A stretch of DNA of 6,295 nt. Origin: Streptomyces lilacinus. GTDB lineage: Bacteria > Actinomycetota > Actinomycetes > Streptomycetales > Streptomycetaceae. Where the stretch lies: the NCBI GenBank assembly GCA_000715685.1, contig KL569385.1, forward strand, positions 3,176 to 9,470, written 5' to 3'. The translations under genes and the position numbers were made by a program. This document shows positions 1-5,029 of the stretch, piece by piece. The notes beneath the pieces were generated by a model, which saw only the letters and a list, made by a program, of their open reading frames with translations, made no database searches and was not told the DNA's origin. Every line of letters begins with the position of its first letter. The stretch's first letter is position 1.

Positions 1-20
1 GAGATGTGTATAAGAGACAG
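1..20 (+). other. Nextera adapter remnant (Tn5 mosaic end), not genomic
   Basis: Bases 2-20 read AGATGTGTATAAGAGACAG, which is exactly the 19-base Tn5 mosaic end used in Nextera transposase adapters. The G at position 1 matches the base preceding the mosaic end in the read-2 (i7 side) adapter, which ends in CGG; the read-1 adapter has C there. The AT-rich stretch is out of keeping with the GC-rich DNA that follows at once. It is library-construction sequence left on a contig end, not a transposon in the organism. Genomic sequence starts at about base 21. Confidence 0.97.
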
Positions 21-964
21 AGCCGGCCGTCGACACGGAGCTCGAGCAGATGGCGCGGGCCGCCTTCACGGAGGAGGGCGTGCCCGACGGGCCCATGGCG
101 GTCACCTCGGGCGCGCTGGACGGCATCGAGCGCGTGCTGAGCGCGCATCTGCGGCCCGGTGACGCCGTCGCCGTCGAGGACCCGGGCTGGGGCAGTCTCC
201 TGGACCTCGTCCCCGCCCTCGGCCTGCGCGCCGTGCCCGTCGCGCTCGACGACGACGGCCCGCTGCCCGAGGCGACCGACCGGGCCCTGCGGGAGGGCGC
301 CCGGGCGCTGATCGTCACCGATCGCGCGCAGAACCCCACGGGCGCGGCCCTCGGCGAGACGCGCGCCCGGGAGCTCCGCGCCGTCCTCGCGCGCCATCCC
401 CATGTCCTGCTCGTCGAGGACGACCACGGCCACGGCATCGTCGACCTGCCGCTGCGCCCCCTCGCCGGCGCCACCACGCACTGGGCGCTGGTGCGTTCCG
501 TCGCCAAGGCCTACGGCCCGGACCTGCGGCTCGCCGTGCTCACCGGGGACACCGTCACCGTCGACCGGGTGCGCGGCCGGCAGCGGCTGGGCCCGGGGTG
601 GGTGAGCCATGTCCTGCAGGACGCCGTGCTGCACCTCTGGCGCAGCGGCGCCGTGGACGCCGCCGCGGTCGCCGGCGCCTACGGGCGGCGGCGGGACGCT
701 GTCCTGGGGGCGCTTCGGGAGCGGGGGATCGAGGCGCACGGCCGCAGCGGGCTCAACATATGGCTGCCCGTGCCGGACGAGACGGGCGCGGTGGCGCGGC
801 TGCTCCAGGCTGGCTGGGCCGTCGCCCCGGGGGCGCGTTTCCGGCTCGCCTCGCCGCCCGGTGTGCGGCTGACCGTGTCGACGCTGACGCCGGACGACAC
901 AGGGCCGGTCGCGGACGCGCTGGCATCCGTGACCGGCCCTGTGCCGGCGGGGCGTTACGACTGA
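21..964 (+). CDS. MocR-type PLP-dependent aminotransferase/regulator, 5'-truncated
   Basis: This is a fold-type I aminotransferase-like domain that binds pyridoxal phosphate (PLP). The reading frame is open from the adapter junction (PAVDTELEQ precedes the first Met at 50), so the ATG at 50 is an internal Met and the true start lies off the window. Counting from that Met, NPTG is at 95-98, VEDDHGHG at 122-129 holds the Asp expected to pair with the PLP ring nitrogen, and Lys153 in SVAKAYGPDLRL is the expected Schiff-base lysine. A late Arg in PPGVRLTVS fits the substrate-carboxylate position. This motif layout resembles the C-terminal half of MocR/GntR regulators, whose N-terminal winged-helix DNA-binding domain would be in the missing part. 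Members usually sense PLP or amino compounds and act on transcription rather than as enzymes. A stand-alone aminotransferase is the alternative. The stop overlaps the opposing transporter gene by 10 bases. Confidence 0.85.
898..943 (-). terminator. Stem-loop just past the DMT transporter stop, probable terminator
   Basis: CACAGGGCCGGTC (898-910) and GACCGGCCCTGTG (931-943) are perfect 13-base reverse complements. The pairing continues inward in RNA through a G-U pair (911/930) and four more pairs (CGGA 912-915 with TCCG 926-929), leaving a 10-base loop. Reading leftward, the stem begins 11 bases after the TAA of the EamA transporter, the usual place for a terminator. There is no T-tract, which is common for terminators in GC-rich actinomycetes. 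The stem lies inside the final codons of the convergent aminotransferase gene, so it is also coding on the + strand. Function is inferred; the symmetry is directly visible. Confidence 0.65.
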
Positions 965-2016
965 GCGGACTGAGCGGGCCGTGCCGGGCGACCGGCCTCG
1001 TCCTCGTCCGTCGCCGCGGCGGGCGTCGCGCCCCGGCCGGCGGCAAGCGTGCGGCCCTTGCCGCCCTTGCTCTGGGTGAGCGCCGCTCCGGCCAGCACGA
1101 TCAGCGCGCCGACCGGGGTGTTCCAGGTGAGCCGTTCGTCGAGGAGCAGCACGCCCGCCGCGGTGGCGACCAGCGGGATGAGATACGTCGTCATCGTGGC
1201 GGTGGTCGGCCCCACCTGGGCCACCAGCCCGTACTGCAGGAGGAAGGCCAGGCCGGTGCCGAGCGCGCCCAGCGCGAAGACGGCGAGGAGGGGCACGGCG
1301 GGGAGGGCGGACGGCAGCGGGCTGAGCAGCGGGGCGACGACGGCGAGCTGCACGGCACCGACGAGCAGCTGGCCGCCGGACAGCGACAGATGGGGGTCAC
1401 CGGTGTCGGAGAGCGTGCGCCGGACGTAGATCCAGCCGAGGGCGTAGCTGGCGGAGGCGACCAGCGCCATCACCGTGCCCTTCGGGTCCTGTCCCGAGAA
1501 GCCCTGCCAGGCCCCGAGCACCACGAGCACGCCGACGAAGCCGAGCCCGAGCCCGGCGAACCGGCGCCGGGTCGGGCGGTCCTCCGAGAGCGCCACCAGC
1601 GAGAGCACCATGCCCCACAGCGGGGTGGTGGCGTTGCAGACGCCGGCCAGGGTGCTGGAGATGGTCAGCTCGGAGTAGGCGAAGAGCGTGAACGGAAAGG
1701 CGTTGCAGAGGAAGGCCGCGACCGCCAGGTGCCCCCAGGTCCGGGGGGAGCGCGGCAGCCGCTGCCGCTTGACCACCAGGGCGACGATGAGCACCGCCGC
1801 GCCGAAGAACATCCGGCCGAAGGAGACGTAAGGGGGAGCGAGGCCGTCGGTGCCCAGCTTGATGAAGAGGAAGCTGAAGCCCCATATGACGGAGAGGACG
1901 CCGAAGCGGATCCGCCAGTCGACGGAGAGCCGCCCCCGGCCGGAGGCTGCGGGGGCGGTGGAAGAGGGTGAGGAAGAGGAGGTGGACGGGGGTCTCGGCG
2001 TCGCGACGGTGCTCAT
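955..2016 (-). CDS. EamA/DMT-family membrane transporter
   Basis: This is a drug/metabolite transporter superfamily (RhaT/YdcZ-like EamA) inner-membrane permease, probably exporting amino acids, nucleosides or other small metabolites; the substrate cannot be read from sequence. From the ATG at 2016 it is 353 residues. A Ser/Pro/Ala-rich N-tail of about 30 residues is followed by about ten hydrophobic helices in two tandem EamA repeats, roughly residues 36-168 and 180-315. Typical repeat features include VIWGFSFLFIKLG early, TPLWGMVLSLVALSEDRPTR closing repeat 1, and TYLIPLVATAAGVLLLDERLTW in repeat 2. The C-tail is charged and probably cytoplasmic. An in-frame GTG two codons upstream (2022) is an equally possible start; neither has a clear Shine-Dalgarno site. 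It converges on the aminotransferase with a 10-base overlap and is divergent from the LysR gene, its likely regulator. Confidence 0.9.
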   Translation of the reverse strand: MSTVATPRPPSTSSSSPSSTAPAASGRGRLSVDWRIRFGVLSVIWGFSFLFIKLGTDGLAPPYVSFGRMFFGAAVLIVALVVKRQRLPRSPRTWGHLAVAAFLCNAFPFTLFAYSELTISSTLAGVCNATTPLWGMVLSLVALSEDRPTRRRFAGLGLGFVGVLVVLGAWQGFSGQDPKGTVMALVASASYALGWIYVRRTLSDTGDPHLSLSGGQLLVGAVQLAVVAPLLSPLPSALPAVPLLAVFALGALGTGLAFLLQYGLVAQVGPTTATMTTYLIPLVATAAGVLLLDERLTWNTPVGALIVLAGAALTQSKGGKGRTLAAGRGATPAAATDEDEAGRPARPAQSAQS

Positions 2017-2090
2017 GGTCACTACGATGCGGGCCGCAAGCGATTAGAACAAGCAATTAAATCTATGCCCTATCGCGTAGCATCGCTTAC
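2017..2090. promoter_or_regulatory. Shared divergent promoter/operator region of the EamA and LysR genes
   Basis: This 74-base gap is strikingly AT-richer than the flanking genes, notably at 2041-2073. It holds an inverted repeat, AAGCGAT (2038-2044) and ATCGCTT (2082-2088), extended by GC on the left and AC on the right. A second ATCGC copy lies 10 bases upstream of the right arm (2072-2076), about one helical turn. ATT-N9-AAT (2043-2057) fits the T-N11-A core of LysR-family boxes. These are candidate sites for the adjacent LysR regulator, which typically controls the divergent gene and itself. The motifs are visible; their use is inferred. Confidence 0.6.
2078..2083 (+). promoter_or_regulatory. 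Candidate -10 box for a leaderless LysR transcript
   Basis: TAGCAT fits the actinomycete TANNNT -10 pattern and ends 7 bases before the ATG at 2091, which would place the transcription start at or next to the start codon. No purine-rich Shine-Dalgarno site precedes that ATG, in line with leaderless translation. No convincing -35 box is seen 16-18 bases upstream. Confidence 0.35.
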
Positions 2091-3002
2091 ATGTTGAACC
2101 TCGAGCGCCTGCGCACCCTCAACGCCGTCGCCCGCCACGGTTCCGTCAGCGGCGCGGCCGACGGCCTGCACGTGACGACGTCCGCGGTCTCGCAGCAGCT
2201 GTCCAAGCTGGAGCGCGAGGCCGGGCAGCAGCTGCTCGTCAAGAGCGGCCGCGGCGTGCGCCTGACCGACGCCGGGCGCCTGCTCGCCGAGCACGCCTCC
2301 CGCATCCTCTCCCAGGTGGAGCTGGCCCAGGCCGACCTCGAGGCCCAGCGCGGGCACGCCGTCGGCCGGCTGTCGCTGGGCGCCTTCCCCACCGCGGCCC
2401 GGGGCCTCTTCCCCGCCGTGCTCACCGCCCTGCGCGCGGAACACCCGCAGCTGCGGGCCCGGCTGGTGGAGATGGACCAGGACGAGGCGCTCTCCCGGGT
2501 GGTGCGCGGCGACATGGACCTCGCCGTCGTCCTCGACTGGTACAACAAGCCGCTCCCCGTCCCCGAGGACCTGATCAGGACGCCGATCCTCGACGACCCC
2601 GTCGACGTCGCCGTCCCCGTGGACCACCCGCTCGCGGACCGCGCCGAGGTCGCCCTCGAGGACTTCGCGGAGGACGAGTGGATCTCCTGGCCCAAGGGCG
2701 AGTTCTGCCACGACTGGCTGCTGTCCACGCTGCGCGGCAAGGGCGTCGAGCCCCGCATCGCGCACATGGCCGAGGAGCACCCCACCCAGCTCGCCCTCGT
2801 CGCCGCGGGCCTCGGCATCGCGGTCGCGCCCCGGCTGGGCCGCGGGCCGGTGCCCGAGGGGGTCCGCGTGGTGCCGGTGCGGCACACGATGTGCCGCCAT
2901 GTCTTCGCCATCTGGCGGGCGGACGCGGACCGCAGGCCCTCGATCCGCGCGGTGGCCGAGGCCCTGCAGGCGGCGGGCGCCGGAATCCACGCAGCACAGT
3001 GA
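2091..3002 (+). CDS. LysR-family transcriptional regulator
   Basis: This is a 303-residue LysR-type regulator, the normal length for the family. The N-terminal winged helix-turn-helix spans about residues 3-62 (LERLRTLNAVARHGSVSGAA, then TTSAVSQQLSKLEREAGQQL as the recognition region, then RGVRLTDAGRLL), followed by a linker helix at about 63-88. Residues about 91-295 form the two-lobed effector-binding domain, starting at GRLSLGAFPTAARGLFP and including GDMDLAVVLDW and LVAAGLGIAVAPRLG. The ATG at 2091 gives the canonical LNLERL start of this subgroup; no Shine-Dalgarno site is visible. It probably binds the gap it shares with the EamA transporter and switches that gene on in response to a small ligand, which is unknown. 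Its 3' end faces the response-regulator gene 43 bases away. Confidence 0.95.
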   Translation: MLNLERLRTLNAVARHGSVSGAADGLHVTTSAVSQQLSKLEREAGQQLLVKSGRGVRLTDAGRLLAEHASRILSQVELAQADLEAQRGHAVGRLSLGAFPTAARGLFPAVLTALRAEHPQLRARLVEMDQDEALSRVVRGDMDLAVVLDWYNKPLPVPEDLIRTPILDDPVDVAVPVDHPLADRAEVALEDFAEDEWISWPKGEFCHDWLLSTLRGKGVEPRIAHMAEEHPTQLALVAAGLGIAVAPRLGRGPVPEGVRVVPVRHTMCRHVFAIWRADADRRPSIRAVAEALQAAGAGIHAAQ

Positions 3003-3045
3003 TCCTTCATCCGCCCCGCGCGACGGGCTGCGGCCCCTGCGTCTC
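3003..3045. other. Short convergent spacer between the LysR and response-regulator genes
   Basis: The 43 bases between two converging stop codons are GC-rich. The best hairpin is a 4-base stem, GGGC-TGCG-GCCC (3025-3036), with no T-tract on either side. I do not consider it strong enough to call a terminator, so termination here may be factor-dependent or lie inside the flanking genes. Confidence 0.4.
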
Positions 3046-3711
3046 CTACGCGCCCCGAATGCCGACGAGCCCCATCTCGTAGGCGGTGATCACGAGCTGG
3101 ACCCGGTCCCGGGCGCCCAGTTTGGTGAGCAGCCGTGACACGTGCGACTTGGCGGTGGCCACCGTGATGAAGAGGTCCTCGGCGATCTCGGTGTTCGACC
3201 GGCCGCGTCCGACCAGGGTCAGCACCTCCCGTTCCCGCTCGGTGATGCCTTCGACCGGCCGCGGGGAAGGGTCCGGCGCAGCTGTAGGGCGCCCGACGAA
3301 GTCCGCGATCAGACGGCGCGTCACGCCCGGCGCGATCAGCGCGTCGCCGGCGGCGACCACGCGGATCGCCGCGAGGATGTCGTCCAGCGCCATGTCCTTG
3401 ACCACGAAGCCGCTCGCGCCGGCCCGGAGCGCGCCGTAGACGTGGTCGTCCTCGTCGAAGGTGGTCAGGACGAGGACGCGCGTGGTCGTCGAGCCGGCCG
3501 TGATCAGGCGGGTGGCCTCGATCCCGTCCATGCCGGGCATCCGGATGTCCATCACCACGACGTCGGGGCTGACCTCCCCGACCAGCTGGACTGCCTCCGC
3601 GCCGGTGGCGGCCTCACCGACGACCTCCAGGTCGGAGTGGTCGGCCATGATCACGCGCAGACCGGACCGCACCAGCGGCTGGTCGTCGGCGAGCAGGATC
3701 CTGACGGTCAT
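3046..3711 (-). CDS. NarL/FixJ-family response regulator (LuxR-type HTH)
   Basis: This 221-residue DNA-binding response regulator is the cytoplasmic output of the two-component system encoded with the upstream kinase. The receiver domain covers about residues 3-120: acidic pocket Asp9/Asp10 (LLADDQ), phospho-acceptor Asp55 in VVVMDIRMPGMDG, switch Thr83/Thr84 in VLTTFDEDD, and conserved Lys105 in GFVVKDM. After a Pro-rich linker (about 140-153), the LuxR-type HTH covers about 156-215 (ITEREREVLTLVGRGRSNTE, then TVATAKSHVSRLLTKLGARD). The ATG at 3711 overlaps the kinase stop as ATGA and has GGAGG (3716-3720) four bases upstream. An open frame continues far upstream but that is a shadow of the kinase gene. 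All catalytic residues are intact. Its likely targets are the kinase/exporter intergenic region and hence the divergent ABC genes. Confidence 0.97.
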   Translation of the reverse strand: MTVRILLADDQPLVRSGLRVIMADHSDLEVVGEAATGAEAVQLVGEVSPDVVVMDIRMPGMDGIEATRLITAGSTTTRVLVLTTFDEDDHVYGALRAGASGFVVKDMALDDILAAIRVVAAGDALIAPGVTRRLIADFVGRPTAAPDPSPRPVEGITEREREVLTLVGRGRSNTEIAEDLFITVATAKSHVSRLLTKLGARDRVQLVITAYEMGLVGIRGA

Positions 3712-4898
3712 CGGGCCTCCACCGGGACTCGAACGGGTGCGGGCAGCGGCAGACCGGCCGCCACCCGGAAGCCGCCCTCGGGGCGCGGCCCGGCGCTGAG
3801 GCGGCCGCCCAGCAGGCCGACCCGCTCGCGCATGCCGATGATGCCGAAGCCGTGGGCCGAGCCGTTCCCGGGGGCGCCGCGCCCGTCGTCGACGACCTCC
3901 ACGGACAGCTCCTCGTCCCCGTAGTCGACGGCCACCCGGCAGCGCCCGGTGCCCGCGTGCCGCACCACGTTGGTCAGCGCCTCCTGCACGATGCGGTAGG
4001 CGGACAGGTCGATGTCGGCCGGCAGCTGGCGCTGATTCCCGCTGCGGCGCACGTCGACGCGTACGCCCGCGCCCGCGGTCGCCGCCGCCAGCTGCTCGAG
4101 GTCCGCCAACCCCGGCGAGGGTGCGAGCGGCGACTGCTCCGAGGCGGTCGCGCCCCGGTCGGCCTGACGGAGCGACACCAGCGTGCGCCGAAGACCCGAC
4201 AGGGTCTCTCTGCTGGTGGCCTCGATGGCGCGCAGGGCCTCGCGCGCCTCCGCCGGCTGGGTCCGGATGACCCGGCTGCCCACACCGGCCTGGATGGCGA
4301 TGATGCCGATGCTGTGCGCGACCATGTCGTGCAGCTCCCGTGCGATCCGCAGCCGTTCGGCGGTCACGGCCTCGGCCACCTCCTGCGCGCGCAGCGCCAC
4401 CGCGTGCTCGCGGCGCTCGCGACTCAGCAGACCGGCTGTGCAGGACGCGGCCGTCGCCAGGAGGGCGATCACCCCGTTGACGGTCAGATTGTCCCCGTGC
4501 GCGAAGAGGCCGATCACCAGGAGCTGTACGACGAAGGACACGGCCACGGCGACGATCGAGGCCCGGCGTGCGCGGGTGGCGACGACGAAGCCCAGGACGA
4601 GGTCCGCGGCGAGGTACGACAGGAACTCGCCCTGATACGACGCCGTCAGGCTCTCGTGGGCGGAGCTCGGAGGGCCCACCACCGCTGCGGTGGATCCGAG
4701 GAGCGCCACGGCCAGAGCCGGCAGCGGCGTCCGTCGCACCACGCCGACGAGCAGACCCGCGGCCAGCAGCGCCCCGACACCGTGGACGGTGCCGGAGGCT
4801 CGGGGTGCGCCGCCCACCAGCAGGCCGACCATGAGGAGGTAGGCGACGCCTCCTGCCCGGGCCACGGCCTTCGTTCTCGTGATCGTTACGGGGTTCAC
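3708..4898 (-). CDS. NarL-type sensor histidine kinase (HisKA_3)
   Basis: This 396-residue membrane sensor kinase autophosphorylates on His and passes phosphate to the adjacent response regulator. The N-terminal half (about residues 17-158) has about six hydrophobic helices and no sizeable extracellular domain, suggesting it senses within or at the membrane. A coiled linker (about 160-182) leads to the HisKA_3 dimerisation motif ERLRIARELHDMVAHSIGII, with His190 as phospho-acceptor and Asp191...His195 forming the DxxxH phosphatase motif of this subfamily. The HATPase domain has an N box (QEALTNVVRHA, Asn310), a G1 box (DDGRG, 337-341) and a G2 region (GFGIIGMRERV, 350-360). The GTG at 4898 is chosen because it keeps the first helix intact and lies 7 bases after a TAGTCT -10-like box. 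The 3' end overlaps the response-regulator start by ATGA, implying translational coupling. Confidence 0.95.
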   Translation of the reverse strand: MNPVTITRTKAVARAGGVAYLLMVGLLVGGAPRASGTVHGVGALLAAGLLVGVVRRTPLPALAVALLGSTAAVVGPPSSAHESLTASYQGEFLSYLAADLVLGFVVATRARRASIVAVAVSFVVQLLVIGLFAHGDNLTVNGVIALLATAASCTAGLLSRERREHAVALRAQEVAEAVTAERLRIARELHDMVAHSIGIIAIQAGVGSRVIRTQPAEAREALRAIEATSRETLSGLRRTLVSLRQADRGATASEQSPLAPSPGLADLEQLAAATAGAGVRVDVRRSGNQRQLPADIDLSAYRIVQEALTNVVRHAGTGRCRVAVDYGDEELSVEVVDDGRGAPGNGSAHGFGIIGMRERVGLLGGRLSAGPRPEGGFRVAAGLPLPAPVRVPVEAR

Positions 4899-4904
4899 GC
4901 CGCG

Positions 4905-4910
4905 AGACTA
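4905..4910 (-). promoter_or_regulatory. Candidate -10 box of the kinase-regulator operon (leaderless)
   Basis: On the minus strand TAGTCT fits TANNNT and is separated by six bases (CGCGGC) from the GTG start at 4898, so transcription could begin at the start codon itself. There is no Shine-Dalgarno site before the GTG, which agrees with a leaderless mRNA. The region 17-18 bases upstream does not resemble TTGACA, so activation by a bound regulator would probably be needed. Confidence 0.4.
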
Positions 4911-4934
4911 ACCGGCCACCGCCTGCGCGGCATC

Positions 4935-4960
4935 GGCCCGGGGACGTACGCCCACGGGCC
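4935..4960. promoter_or_regulatory. 26-base dyad in the divergent gap, candidate regulator operator
   Basis: The dyad reads GGCCCG-GGGA-CGTACG-CCCA-CGGGCC: outer 6-base arms (4935-4940 and 4955-4960) are perfect reverse complements, the CGTACG core (4945-4950) is self-complementary, and in total 11 of 13 base pairs are symmetric. It lies about 37-62 bases upstream of the proposed kinase transcription start and 70-95 bases upstream of the exporter ATPase start at 5030. That is a sensible position for a dimeric LuxR-type response regulator acting on both operons. Binding is inferred from position and symmetry only. Confidence 0.5.
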
Positions 4961-4988
4961 AATCCGACCGCACGATTGCCGCCCACGG
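4949..4988 (+). repeat. Pair of 9-base direct repeats 31 bases apart
   Basis: CGCCCACGG occurs at 4949-4957 and again at 4980-4988; the match extends to 11 of 12 bases (CGCCCACGG followed by GCC or CCC). The 31-base spacing is close to three helical turns, so both copies would face the same side of the DNA. The first copy overlaps the right half of the 26-base dyad. It could be a second regulator contact site, but short GC-rich repeats also arise by chance here. Confidence 0.3.
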
Positions 4989-5029
4989 CCCCATGCCCGG
5001 ACGGGGGTCCGCTCGGCAGTGTGGATGCC

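Noticed and set aside
1..20. Tn5 transposon end as a real mobile element
   Set aside because: Only the hyperactive mosaic end is present, exactly at the window edge, with no Tn5 genes or target duplication; it is a library adapter.
598..1971. Long + strand open frame of 457 codons across the transporter gene
   Set aside because: It is Gly/Arg/Glu-rich, has no recognisable domain and lies opposite a membrane protein with clear EamA repeats; long antisense frames are usual in GC-rich DNA.
2070..3010. Two open frames of about 305 codons antisense to the LysR gene
   Set aside because: Both have low-complexity composition and no domain; they mirror the third-position GC bias of the real LysR gene.
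3025..3036. GGGC-TGCG-GCCC hairpin between the converging LysR and response-regulator genes as a terminator
   Set aside because: The four-base stem has no T-tract or extended pairing, and such short stems are common at this GC content.
4807..4866. AGGAGG...CCTCCT pairing and an AGGCGTCGCCT palindrome near the kinase start (minus strand), as a start-control hairpin
   Set aside because: It lies within sequence encoding the first membrane helix and is too far from the downstream Met (about 16 bases) to act as its ribosome site; chance symmetry in GC-rich coding DNA is enough.
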